Of a stretch of DNA of 40,446 nt, positions 8,287-16,009 are shown in pieces. Source of the stretch: Jiangella asiatica. GTDB taxonomy: Bacteria; Actinomycetota; Actinomycetes; Jiangellales; Jiangellaceae. The stretch covers positions 1 through 40,446 of the forward strand of contig NZ_SMKZ01000059.1 in assembly GCF_004349065.1 (NCBI RefSeq), given 5' to 3'. A program made the translations under genes and the position numbers. How positions within the stretch are numbered: the stretch's first letter is position 1; each line of letters opens with the position of its first letter. The notes under the pieces were generated by a model that saw nothing but the letters and a program-made list of their open reading frames with translations, was not told the DNA's origin and ran no database searches.

Positions 8287-8292
8287 TAGGCT
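8287..8292 (+). promoter_or_regulatory. -10 element for recN (leaderless)
   Basis: TAGGCT lies exactly 8 nt before GTG 8301, in the same layout as the hexamer before the pyrG upstream ORF (TAGGCT, 8 nt, GTG). recN has no Shine-Dalgarno sequence. A LexA-type SOS box was looked for and not recognised. Confidence 0.45.
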
Positions 8293-8300
8293 GAGGTCCC

Positions 8301-10019
8301 GTGCTTGAGGAAATCCGAATCCGTGGTCTGGGCGTCATCGACGACGCCCAGCTCGAGCTGGGCCCGGGGCTGACCGTCGTCACCGGCGAGACCGGCGCGG
8401 GCAAGACCATGGTGCTCACCGGCCTCAACCTGCTCATGGGCGGCCGCGCCGACGGCGGCGCCGTCCGCACCGGCGCCGGCAAGGCCCTGGTCGAGGGCCG
8501 CGTCAGCCTCCCGGCGGGCAGCCCGGTCGCCGAACGGGCCGCCGACGCCGGTGCCGAGCTCGAACCGGCCGGCGGCGACGACGTCGAGCTGCTGCTCAGC
8601 CGGACCGTCATGGCCGAGGGACGGTCGCGAGCGCACGTCGGCGGCCGCAGCGCACCGGTCAGCGTCCTGACCGAGCTGGCCGAGGGCCTGGTCGCGGTGC
8701 ACGGGCAGAGCGACCAGCAGCGGCTGCTGCGCCCGTCCCGGCAGCTCGGCGCCCTGGACCGGTACGCGGGCGCGGCCGTCGCGGAGCCGCTGGCCGACTA
8801 CACGACGCGGTACGCGCGGCTGCGCGCCGTCGAGGCGGAGCTCGACGAGGTCACGTCGAAGGCACGGGAACGCGCGCAGGAGGCCGACCTGCTGCGCCTC
8901 GGCCTGGCCGAGGTGGAGGCCGTCGACCCGCGGCCGGACGAGGACGAAGCGCTGCGCGCGGAGGAGGGACGGCTGGCGCACGCCGATGCCCTGCGCACCG
9001 CCGCCGACGCCGCGCACCAGAGCCTGTCCGCCGACGACACCGTGCCCGACCAGCCCGACGTGCTCAGCCTGCTCGCGCACGCCCGGCAGGCCCTCGAGGG
9101 CGAACGCGAGCACGACCCCGAGCTGGCGGCGCTGGCCGACCGGCTCGCCGAGGCCGCCTACCTGGTGGGCGACGTCGCCGCCGACCTCGCCTCGTACGGT
9201 GCCGCCATCGACACCGACCCGGAGCGGCTGGCGGAGGTCCAGCAGCGCCGTTCCGCACTCACCGCCCTCACCCGGAAGTACGGCGAAACCATCGCAGCGG
9301 TGCTGACCTGGGCGGAGGCCGGCTCGCGCCGGCTGCTCGAGCTCGACGGCGACGACGACCGCGTGACGGCGCTGCGCGAGGAGAAGGAGACGCTGCTCAC
9401 GCAGCTGGGCGACCTCGCCGCCGCCATCACCAAAGCCCGCACCGAGGCCGCCGCCAGGTTCTCCGACGATGTCAGCGTCGAGCTGACCGCGCTGGCCATG
9501 CCGCACGCGCGCATCGTCGTCGAGGTCCGTCCGCGCGACGGATTCGGCCCGACCGGCGTCGACGACGTCGAGATCCTCTTCACCGGGCACAACGGCGCCC
9601 AGCCGCGGCCGCTGGACAAGGGCGCCTCCGGCGGCGAGCTGTCCCGGCTGATGCTCGCCATCGAGGTCGTGTTCGCCGGTGCCGACCCGGTGCCCACGTT
9701 CGTGTTCGACGAGGTCGACGCCGGTGTCGGCGGCAAGGCGGCGGTCGAGGTCGGTCGCCGGCTGGCGATGCTGGCCAAGCACGCACAGGTGCTCGTGGTG
9801 ACCCATCTGCCGCAGGTCGCCGCCTTCGCCGACCAACACCTCAAGGTCGTCAAGTCCGACGACGGCCGGGTCACCAGCAGCGGGGTGGAGGCGCTCGACG
9901 ACGCCGGGCGCGTCGGCGAGCTGTCCCGGATGCTCGCCGGACTGGAGGGGTCCGCGTCGGCGCGGGCGCACGCCGAGGAACTGCTGGAGACGGCTACCAG
10001 CTCCAAACGCGACGTCTGA
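8301..10019 (+). CDS. recN: DNA repair protein RecN
   Basis: A 572-residue SMC-like ATPase acting in double-strand-break repair. The Walker A motif GETGAGKT is at residues 29-36; the ABC-type signature GASGGELSRL begins at about 441, and Walker B FVFDEVD lies at about 467-473. Between them are two charged, Ala/Glu/Leu-rich coiled-coil arms (about 150-370), as in RecN. The start is the GTG at 8301, 42 bp after nadK, probably leaderless because TAGGCT stands 8 nt upstream. In M. tuberculosis steA follows recN directly; here a five-gene insertion separates them. Confidence 0.95.
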   Translation: MLEEIRIRGLGVIDDAQLELGPGLTVVTGETGAGKTMVLTGLNLLMGGRADGGAVRTGAGKALVEGRVSLPAGSPVAERAADAGAELEPAGGDDVELLLSRTVMAEGRSRAHVGGRSAPVSVLTELAEGLVAVHGQSDQQRLLRPSRQLGALDRYAGAAVAEPLADYTTRYARLRAVEAELDEVTSKARERAQEADLLRLGLAEVEAVDPRPDEDEALRAEEGRLAHADALRTAADAAHQSLSADDTVPDQPDVLSLLAHARQALEGEREHDPELAALADRLAEAAYLVGDVAADLASYGAAIDTDPERLAEVQQRRSALTALTRKYGETIAAVLTWAEAGSRRLLELDGDDDRVTALREEKETLLTQLGDLAAAITKARTEAAARFSDDVSVELTALAMPHARIVVEVRPRDGFGPTGVDDVEILFTGHNGAQPRPLDKGASGGELSRLMLAIEVVFAGADPVPTFVFDEVDAGVGGKAAVEVGRRLAMLAKHAQVLVVTHLPQVAAFADQHLKVVKSDDGRVTSSGVEALDDAGRVGELSRMLAGLEGSASARAHAEELLETATSSKRDV

Positions 10020-10120
10020 CGCCTTCAGGCGAGTCCGCGCCCCGCTCCACGGCCGCGGTCTATCGTGATCACAGGTGGCGTGGGGAACGGCGTGCCAGCG
10101 ACTGGACCCAGGGGGCGTCC

Positions 10121-10534
10121 ATGGTCTCGGCTCTCATCGCCTACGCGGTGCGCAACGGGTTCGCCGCCCAGGCGGTCATGATGGAGGACCGCGGCGCGAA
10201 CGACGCGTTCCGGCGAAGCCGCGCGGTGGTCCGTGGCCAGTGGTGGCGGGCGACGGCGGTGGCGGCGCTGGTCGTCGGGCTGGGCGCGATCACCGGGCCG
10301 CTGGTCGGTGTGATCCTGCTGCTCGTCTCCGACGGCTCGTTCGACCTGATCAACCTCATCACCGCCGTCGTCTACGTGGCGACGATCCCGTACGTCGCCC
10401 TCGTGCTCGGATACCTGTACCTCGACCTGTCGATCCGCGCGGAGGAGGACGACGTGGCGCGCGAGGGCGGCCCGTCGCCGGCGCCGGTGTCGCCGTCACC
10501 GCCGCCGGCGGCGGAGGTCACCTCATCCGGGTGA
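10121..10534 (+). CDS. Membrane protein, C-terminal part of a YciC/GDPD membrane-domain type protein
   Basis: A 137-residue protein with two or three hydrophobic segments (ATAVAALVVGLGAITG, VGVILLLVS, TAVVYVATIPYVALVLGYLY) and a Pro-rich cytoplasmic tail. The stretch MMEDRGANDAFRRSRAVVRGQWWR resembles the loop found before the last helices of large multi-pass proteins of the YciC or glycerophosphodiester phosphodiesterase membrane-domain type, in which several helices would precede it. They are missing here, so the gene is either a short variant or truncated at its 5' end. The ATG at 10121 follows GGGGG. A TATCGT hexamer at 10061-10066 could be its promoter. Function unknown. Confidence 0.65.
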   Translation: MVSALIAYAVRNGFAAQAVMMEDRGANDAFRRSRAVVRGQWWRATAVAALVVGLGAITGPLVGVILLLVSDGSFDLINLITAVVYVATIPYVALVLGYLYLDLSIRAEEDDVAREGGPSPAPVSPSPPPAAEVTSSG

Positions 10535-10579
10535 TGCCGTCGGCCGGCACCGCGCGCCAGTCTGGCGCGGGGAGGCGAG

Positions 10580-11281
10580 GTGACGCCGATGCACCCGGAC
10601 GCGACGGACGCTGCCGCCTGGCCGCTGCCGCTGCGCGCGCTGGACCGCGCCGGCACGGTCCTCAGCGGCGGCGCCGGCCTCCTGCTCCGGGCCGGGCGGG
10701 TGGCCCTCCACACCGACGACGACGGCGACGGTGTCGGCTCGCGCTCCCCGCCGCTCCACGGCGCGGCCGGCCGGGCGTTCACGGTCGTCGGCGACGCCGC
10801 ATGGGGCGTTGGGGCGATGGCACAGCGGCGCACGTTCGACGTCGCCGCGGCGGCGGCGCTCCCCGTCCAGGCAGCCGGGGCCGTGCTGCTCCGGCTGGCC
10901 GGCAAGGCCGCGCAGCGGGCCGGAGTCGCGACACCCCTGCGCGAGCTGGCCCAGGGCGGCCGCGAGGTCCGGCGGTACAACGAGGGGGAGGCCGCCCGCG
11001 CCGCGCGCGGCGCCGTGCGGCGGATCGTGGCCGCCGCGAGCGCACAGATGGACGTGGACCAGGTGGTCGCCCGGGTGGACCTGGACGCCGTGATCGCGCG
11101 GCTCGACGTCGTCGAGATCGTGGACCGGGTCCTCGACGACGTGGACCTCAGCCGGATCGTCCGCGAGTCCAGCACGACGATGACCGCGGAGACCGTCGGA
11201 ACCGTCCGGGTGCAGAGCCGGCGGGCCGACCAGGCGCTTGGCCGGTTCGTCGACCGGGTGCTGCGGCGGGACGCGGCGTGA
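10580..11281 (+). CDS. Actinobacterial protein of unknown function, upstream of RDD gene
   Basis: A 233-residue Ala/Arg-rich protein with no named domain that I recognise. Its first half is weakly hydrophobic (AGTVLSGGAGLLLRAGRVAL, VAAAAALPVQAAGAVLL). The second half holds short repeats with alternating Val/Asp (MDVDQVVARVDLDAVIARLD, VVEIVDRVLDDVDL), which look like a regular helical or membrane-surface repeat. It is preceded by GGGGAGG and its stop overlaps the GTG of the RDD gene by 4 nt, so the two products are probably made together. The pairing suggests a role linked to the RDD membrane protein, but the function cannot be read. Confidence 0.75.
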   Translation: MTPMHPDATDAAAWPLPLRALDRAGTVLSGGAGLLLRAGRVALHTDDDGDGVGSRSPPLHGAAGRAFTVVGDAAWGVGAMAQRRTFDVAAAAALPVQAAGAVLLRLAGKAAQRAGVATPLRELAQGGREVRRYNEGEAARAARGAVRRIVAAASAQMDVDQVVARVDLDAVIARLDVVEIVDRVLDDVDLSRIVRESSTTMTAETVGTVRVQSRRADQALGRFVDRVLRRDAA

Positions 11282-11745
11282 GCGCCGTCGCGCCGGCCGT
11301 GGACGCCCGGACCGGGCGGGCGGGCCTGGTGTCGCGGCTGCTGGCCGGCCTGCTCGACCTCGCGGTACTGACGACGGCGAGCGCGCTGGTGGTCTTTTTT
11401 GTCAGCGGTGCCCGGTACGTGCTGGGCGGGCCGCCCTTCGGCCTGCCGGAGCTCCCCGGCTGGGTGCTGGGAGCGGGGCACTCGCTGCTGGTGGTCGCCT
11501 ACCTGGTGACCTGGTGGGTGATCACCGGCGCCACGATCGGCCAGCGGGTCCTCGGGCTGCGAGTGGTCCACGCGTCCCAGCTGGGCGAGGCGCCGCGACC
11601 GGTCCAGGCGGCGCTGCGGGCCGTGGTCTGCGTGGTGTTCCCGATCGGGCTGGTGTGGGTGGCGGTGAGCCGGCGCGGTGCCGCCGTACACGACCTGGTC
11701 GCGCGGACCGCGGTGATCTACGACTGGACCGGCTCGGGGGAGTGA
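11278..11745 (+). CDS. RDD family membrane protein
   Basis: A 155-residue protein matching the RDD family: an Arg and Asp within the first helix (SRLLAGLLDLAVL, about 16-28) and three membrane segments (about 20-45, 62-85 and 105-125). The stretch TIGQRVLGLRVV before the last helix is typical. RDD proteins are integral membrane proteins of poorly defined, sometimes transport-related, function. The GTG start lies in a GTGA overlap with the preceding gene; its own stop is again overlapped by an in-frame GTG of the next gene. Confidence 0.85.
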   Translation: MSAVAPAVDARTGRAGLVSRLLAGLLDLAVLTTASALVVFFVSGARYVLGGPPFGLPELPGWVLGAGHSLLVVAYLVTWWVITGATIGQRVLGLRVVHASQLGEAPRPVQAALRAVVCVVFPIGLVWVAVSRRGAAVHDLVARTAVIYDWTGSGE

Positions 11746-11756
11746 CGAGGTCCACC

Positions 11757-12299
11757 ATGGAGCCCAACCGCCGTCGCATCGCCGCCCACGTTTTGCGCAG
11801 CGTCGCGACGCTGGCGTGCGCCCTGCTCGTCTACTACGGACTGCCGCTGCGCGGGTTCGACCATCCGTCAGCGGCGGCGGGGCTGATCCTGCTGGCGGCG
11901 GGCATCGCCGGGCTGGTGTGCCTGGCCGCCCTCCAGGTCCGGCGCTTCGTTGCCCGGCCGGAGGACACCGGGCTCCGGGTGGCGAGCCTGTTGTCGGTGC
12001 TCTACGTCGTCGTGGTGTTCTTCGCCGCGGCCTACTACCTGATCGAGCGGACCGATCCGGCACAGTTCGACGGCCTGGACACCCGGACCGACTCGCTGTA
12101 CTTCGTCGTGGTCACCCTGGGCACGGTCGGGTACGGCGACGTGCACGCCGCCGGCCAGGTGGCCCGGGCGGCGACGATGATGCAGATCGTGTTCGACCTG
12201 GTGGTGATCGGCGCCCTCTTCGCGGTGATGTCGTCGCAGATCGCGCGCCGGCTCGACCGGGCGCGCGTCCAGCGCGACGCGGCCGGCACCGACCGATGA
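11757..12299 (+). CDS. Potassium channel family protein
   Basis: A 180-residue membrane protein with four hydrophobic helices: about 10-30, 37-60, 78-100 and 140-162. Between the last two is a pore loop with the K+ selectivity filter TVGYGD (about 124-129). This is the ion-channel-2 pore with two extra N-terminal helices. No cytoplasmic RCK/TrkA-N sensing domain follows, so gating cannot be predicted. The ATG at 11757 has GAGG six bases upstream; a GTG at 11742 overlapping the RDD stop is the alternative start and would add five residues. The tight spacing suggests co-transcription with the two genes before it. Confidence 0.85.
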   Translation: MEPNRRRIAAHVLRSVATLACALLVYYGLPLRGFDHPSAAAGLILLAAGIAGLVCLAALQVRRFVARPEDTGLRVASLLSVLYVVVVFFAAAYYLIERTDPAQFDGLDTRTDSLYFVVVTLGTVGYGDVHAAGQVARAATMMQIVFDLVVIGALFAVMSSQIARRLDRARVQRDAAGTDR

Positions 12300-12307
12300 C
12301 ATGTCAT
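12296..12307. repeat. 12-bp perfect palindrome over the K+ channel stop codon
   Basis: ATGACATGTCAT is self-complementary and spans the end of the channel gene. It could be a regulator half-site pair for the gene at 12443, or chance. No second copy was seen nearby. Confidence 0.25.
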
Positions 12308-12442
12308 GACGTACCGGTTTCACCCGTTCAGGGTGAGGATCCCGGCCCGTCCCGGCGCGATCGTGGTGCTGCGCCGCGACGCGCGGCGTGACGGGCGCGC
12401 GGGCCGGTGCGCCGGCGTCGTCGCCAGACCAAAGGAGTCCCG

Positions 12443-12859
12443 ATGGACGACTATCCGCTGCTGGAGCTGTTCTGGACGATGCTGTGGTTCTTCCTCTTCG
12501 TCGCCTGGATCTGGCTGCTGATCTCGCTGCTGACCGACATCTTCCGCAGCGACGACCTTTCCGGCTGGGCCAAGGGCCTCTGGACGCTGTTCATCATCGT
12601 CCTGCCGATTCTCGGCGCGCTCGTCTACATCATCGCCCGCGGCACCGGCATGACCGAGCGGCAGCTGGCTCACTACCAGCGTCGCGAAGAGGAGTTCCGC
12701 GAGTACATCCGCGACACCGCTGGCACGTCGTCGAACTCCGGTGGCGCACCGGGCGGTCCCAGTACCGCGGACGAGTTGACCAAGTTGGCCCGCCTGCGCG
12801 ACGAGGGCGTCATCAGCGTTGACGAGTTCCAGACGCAGAAGACCAAGCTGTTGGCCTGA
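12443..12859 (+). CDS. PLDc_N and SHOCT domain membrane protein
   Basis: A 138-residue protein. Residues about 10-65 form two membrane helices with the PLDc_N pattern (LFWTMLWFFLFVAWIWLL, LWTLFIIVLPILGALVYII, then ARG). The C-terminus (STADELTKLARLRDEGVISVD, positions about 105-125) is a SHOCT motif, a short helical hairpin found at the ends of many oligomeric proteins. Such proteins are common in actinobacteria; they are often stress-induced but have no defined function. The ATG at 12443 has AAAGGAG five bases upstream. A strong hairpin begins within its stop codon. Confidence 0.85.
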   Translation: MDDYPLLELFWTMLWFFLFVAWIWLLISLLTDIFRSDDLSGWAKGLWTLFIIVLPILGALVYIIARGTGMTERQLAHYQRREEEFREYIRDTAGTSSNSGGAPGGPSTADELTKLARLRDEGVISVDEFQTQKTKLLA

Positions 12860-12879
12860 CAGCGGTGCTCCGGCTGTCA
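12857..12879 (+). terminator. Hairpin starting in the stop codon of the SHOCT gene
   Basis: TGACAGC and GCTGTCA form a perfect 7-bp stem with a 9-nt loop. The first three bases of the left arm are the TGA stop. It has no U-tract. Confidence 0.5.
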
Positions 12880-12900
12880 GGGCGGCGACGGTCATCTCGA

Positions 12901-12924
12901 CGGTCGGCCAAAGCCCCCCGACCG
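12901..12924 (+). terminator. Second hairpin upstream of steA
   Basis: CGGTCGG and CCGACCG form a 7-bp stem with a 10-nt loop, 21 nt after the previous hairpin. The tandem pair would insulate the steA operon from the genes before it. Confidence 0.4.
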
Positions 12925-12981
12925 CCAACACGCGGCGCACCGATGCGACATTGCGGCGCCGGGCATGGCAGGATTCGGCTA

Positions 12982-14166
12982 GTGAGGATGCCTGCACTGC
13001 GCCGCCGCAAGCCCGATGACCTGCCCGGGGTCAGCGGCGTGGTGCGTCTGGACCACCGCACCAAGAACCTGACGAAACGGCTCAAACCCGGCGAGATCGC
13101 CGTCATCGACCACCTCGACCTCGACCGCGTGAGCGCAGAGGCGTTGGTCGCCTGCCAGGCCGGTGCCGTCGTCAACGTCCGCCCGTCGGTCAGCGGGCGC
13201 TACCCGAACCTCGGCCCCGACATCGTCGTCCGAGCCGGCATCCCGCTCATCGACGATGTCGGGCCCGACCTGTTCAGCGCGCTACGCGAGGGCGAGCGAG
13301 TCCGCGTCGACGGCAACACCATCTACCGCGAGGGCAACGGCGAGGCCACCGGCGTCGGCATCCGCCACGACGAGGAGACCCTCAGCAAGCTGATGGGCGC
13401 GGCCCGCGAGGGGCTGTCCGCCCAGCTCGAGGCGTTCGCGGCCAACACCATGGAGTTCCTCAAACGCGAGCGCGAGCTGCTGCTCGACGGCGTCGGCGTG
13501 CCGGACATCCGCACCGACCTCGACGGCCGGCACGTGCTCATCGTGGTGCGTGGCTACGACTACAAAGAGGACCTGGCCACGCTGCGGCCCTACATCCGTG
13601 AGTACAGCCCGGTCCTGATCGGCGTCGACGGCGGGGCCGACGCGCTGCTCGAGGTCGGCCTGAAGCCGGACATGATCGTCGGCGACATGGATTCCGTCTC
13701 CGACGACGCGCTGTCCAGCGGCGCGGAGCTGGTGGTGCACGCCTACCGCGACGGCCGGGCGCCGGGGCTGGGCCGGTTGGAGCGCATGGGCCTGTCCGGT
13801 GTGCCGTTCGCCGCCACCGGCACCAGCGAGGACATCGCCATGCTCCTCGCGGACGACAAGGGCGCCAGCCTCATCGTCGCCGTCGGTAGCCACGCCACGC
13901 TCGTCGAGTTCCTCGACAAGGGCCGCTCCGGGATGGCCAGTACGTTCCTCACCCGGCTGCGGGTGGGCAGTAAGCTCGTCGACGCCAAGGGTGTGAGCCG
14001 GCTCTACCACAGCCGAATCCCGGTCTGGATGCTCGCCGTGCTGGTCATCGCCGGCATCATCGCGGTCGGCGCCGCGATGTACTCCACGCCGACCGGCCGG
14101 GCCTACCTCGACATCGTCGGCTCGTGGTGGGACCGCTTCTACTTCTGGGTGCAGGGGCTTTTCTGA
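12982..14166 (+). CDS. steA: SteA, cytokinetic-ring/cell-separation protein
   Basis: A 394-residue protein with the features of SteA (Rv1697-like). The N-terminus ends in RLDHRTKNLTKRLKPGEIAVIDH. The centre resembles a thiamin-pyrophosphokinase catalytic fold (GVDGGADALLE, then VGDMDSVSDDAL, residues about 215-240). One membrane helix lies near the C-terminus (WMLAVLVIAGIIAVGAAMY, about 350-368). In Corynebacterium SteA and its neighbour SteB act in the RipC-FtsEX cell-separation pathway; I infer the same here from gene order and sequence type. The GTG at 12982 was chosen over ATG 12988: GCAGGA lies 8 nt before it, or CAGGAT 7 nt before it if leaderless. The next gene begins 1 nt after the stop. 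Confidence 0.9.
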   Translation: MRMPALRRRKPDDLPGVSGVVRLDHRTKNLTKRLKPGEIAVIDHLDLDRVSAEALVACQAGAVVNVRPSVSGRYPNLGPDIVVRAGIPLIDDVGPDLFSALREGERVRVDGNTIYREGNGEATGVGIRHDEETLSKLMGAAREGLSAQLEAFAANTMEFLKRERELLLDGVGVPDIRTDLDGRHVLIVVRGYDYKEDLATLRPYIREYSPVLIGVDGGADALLEVGLKPDMIVGDMDSVSDDALSSGAELVVHAYRDGRAPGLGRLERMGLSGVPFAATGTSEDIAMLLADDKGASLIVAVGSHATLVEFLDKGRSGMASTFLTRLRVGSKLVDAKGVSRLYHSRIPVWMLAVLVIAGIIAVGAAMYSTPTGRAYLDIVGSWWDRFYFWVQGLF

Positions 14167-14167
14167 C

Positions 14168-15142
14168 GTGATCGACTTTCGATATCACCTGGTCTCGATC
14201 ATCGCCGTCTTCTTCGCGCTGGCGGCCGGCATCGTGCTGGGCGCTGGGCCGCTCGGCGAGACCGTCGACGACAACCTGGCCGAGCAGACCTCGGCGCTAC
14301 GCGACGAGAACCGCGAGCTGCGCGAACAGCTCGATGCCGCCCAGACCGACCTCGACTTCCAGGAGCAGTTCATCCAGGAGGTCATGCCGCGGTTGGTGGC
14401 CGGCCAGCTGGACGGCGAGCACGTCGGCATCATCGCGATGCCCGGCGCGGACGAGGACACCGTCGCCTCCGTCCGCGAGACGTTGCAGACCGCCGGCGCT
14501 ACCGCGGACCTCACCGTGCGCATCGAGCCCACCTGGACCGATCCCGACTCCGAGCCGGTCCTCGACGAGCTGGCCAGCGAGCTGGTGACGTCGGGCACCG
14601 AGCTGCCGACCGAGGGCGGCGGCTACACGCGCGGCGCGACGGTTCTGGCCGCGGCGCTGCTGGCGCAGCCGAGTGGCGAGCCCGGCGGCGGCGCGCACGA
14701 GACCGTCGACACCGCCGCCGTCACCGCGTTCCAGGAGTCCGAGCTCATCGTCCTGGAGCAGGACGCCTCGGTGGCGCCGACGCTGGCGGTCATGGTCGCC
14801 GGTTCGGTCTCCGGCGACGACGCCGAGGAGCGGCTGGGCCGGCTGACCGACCTGGCCGCGCAGTTCGACGCTGCCGGCGCCGGCAGCGTCGTGGCCGGGC
14901 CTGCTTCCACCGCGGAGGACGGGGTGGTCCAGGCCATCCGCGAGGGCGGCGACATCGCCGACGCCGTGTCCACGGTCGACTCCGCGGACCTGCCCAGCGG
15001 CCGCGCCGCCATCGTGTTCGCGCTGAACGAGCAGGAGGAGGGCGGCGCCGGACACTACGGTGTCGTCGGCGAGACCGACGGCGTCCTGCCGCCGGTGCCC
15101 GAGACGCCCGGTGCCGACCCGACCGAGGAGGAGAGCTCGTGA
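14168..15142 (+). CDS. steB: SteB/MctB-type envelope protein (copper transporter family)
   Basis: A 324-residue protein that begins with the family's conserved start IDFRYHLVSIIAVFFALAAG, a membrane anchor at about 3-25. It is followed by a coiled coil (about 36-66, rich in Leu/Glu/Arg) and a long extracytoplasmic domain. Orthologues by position are Rv1698 (MctB/OmpS, linked with copper resistance) and the corynebacterial SteB (cell separation). These two published roles are not reconciled, and the sequence does not decide between them. The GTG start lies 1 nt after the steA stop; the stop overlaps the next start. Always lying next to steA argues for a joint role. Confidence 0.88.
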   Translation: MIDFRYHLVSIIAVFFALAAGIVLGAGPLGETVDDNLAEQTSALRDENRELREQLDAAQTDLDFQEQFIQEVMPRLVAGQLDGEHVGIIAMPGADEDTVASVRETLQTAGATADLTVRIEPTWTDPDSEPVLDELASELVTSGTELPTEGGGYTRGATVLAAALLAQPSGEPGGGAHETVDTAAVTAFQESELIVLEQDASVAPTLAVMVAGSVSGDDAEERLGRLTDLAAQFDAAGAGSVVAGPASTAEDGVVQAIREGGDIADAVSTVDSADLPSGRAAIVFALNEQEEGGAGHYGVVGETDGVLPPVPETPGADPTEEESS

Positions 15143-15993
15143 TGAGCGGACTGGTCGGGAAGCTCGTCGCCGCCGGGGTGGCCGGCGCCGGCGCGGCGCT
15201 GGTCGCCCGCCGGATCGGCGCCACGTTGCCCGGCGGCAAGGAGCGCTGGGAGCGCAAGAACTTCCGCGGCTCGACGGTGACGCTCGCCGGCGGTCCCGCG
15301 GTCGCCGCCGGTGCCGCTGCCGGCATCGCGCTGGCGCCCGGGCTGCCGGCCCGGGCTCGCACCGCCGGCGTGGCCGCCGCGGTCACCGTCGGCGCCGTCG
15401 GACTCTACGACGATTTCGCCCCCGTCCTCGAGGGGACAACGTGTCTCGGCCGGTTCGCTGGCACGACGTCCAGCAAGGGCCTGCGCGGTCACCTCTCGGC
15501 GCTGCGCGAGGGCGAGGTCACCAGCGGCGTGGTGAAGATCGGCGTCATCGGCGCGGCCGGCCTGGTCGGCGCCGCGCTGGTCAGCGACAACGCCGTCGAC
15601 GCCGCCATTGGGGGCGCCGCGGTCGCCGGGCACGCCAACCTGCTGAACCTGCTCGACCTGCGGCCAGGACGGGCCAACAAGGCCGTGCTGCTGCACACGC
15701 CCGCGGTGCTGGCCGGCCCGGCGGCGCCACTCGGTGCGGCCGCGGTGGGTGCGGCGCTGGCCAGCCTCCCCGACGACCTCGGCGAGCGCATCATGCTCGG
15801 CGACTCCGGCGCCAACGCGCTGGGCGCCCTGCTCGGCCTGGCGCTGATCGCCCGCGAGGGCCGGCTCGGCCGGCTGGCCCACCTCGCCGCTGTCACGGGC
15901 CTCACCCTGGCCAGTGAGAAGGTCAGCTTCACGAAGGTCATCGAGAGCACCCCGGTCCTGCGGGAGCTCGACGGCCTCGGCCGGCTGCGCTGA
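15142..15993 (+). CDS. MraY/WecA-like phosphoglycosyl transferase paralogue
   Basis: A 283-residue Ala/Gly/Leu-rich membrane protein with the motif order of the MraY/WecA family: NFRGSTVTLAGGPA (about 40-53), YDDF with the metal-binding Asp pair (Asp90-Asp91), KGLRGHLSALREGEVTSG (about 112-129), NLLNLLDLRPGRANK (about 166-180) and ERIMLGDSGANALG (about 215-228; Asp221). Such enzymes attach a sugar phosphate to undecaprenyl phosphate. It is shorter than MraY (about 360 residues) and has fewer helices, so activity is not certain, but the key Asp residues remain. The ATG at 15142 follows AGGAGGAG; a GTG at 15139 is equally placed. The true mraY should lie in the dcw cluster elsewhere. Confidence 0.75.
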   Translation: MSGLVGKLVAAGVAGAGAALVARRIGATLPGGKERWERKNFRGSTVTLAGGPAVAAGAAAGIALAPGLPARARTAGVAAAVTVGAVGLYDDFAPVLEGTTCLGRFAGTTSSKGLRGHLSALREGEVTSGVVKIGVIGAAGLVGAALVSDNAVDAAIGGAAVAGHANLLNLLDLRPGRANKAVLLHTPAVLAGPAAPLGAAAVGAALASLPDDLGERIMLGDSGANALGALLGLALIAREGRLGRLAHLAAVTGLTLASEKVSFTKVIESTPVLRELDGLGRLR

Positions 15994-16009
15994 GCCGACC
16001 GAGACGACG

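Noticed and set aside
6303-9971. Open reading frame of over 1200 codons on the minus strand opposite tlyA, nadK and recN
   Set aside because: It mirrors three certain genes. Long antisense frames arise because G/C third positions on one strand rarely give stop codons on the other. The product has no family motif and is Arg/Gly/His-rich.
10075-11277. GTG-initiated frame over the membrane-protein region, leading into the RDD gene
   Set aside because: Its first 400 codons are the out-of-frame reading of two better-supported genes. Only the part from 11278 is RDD.
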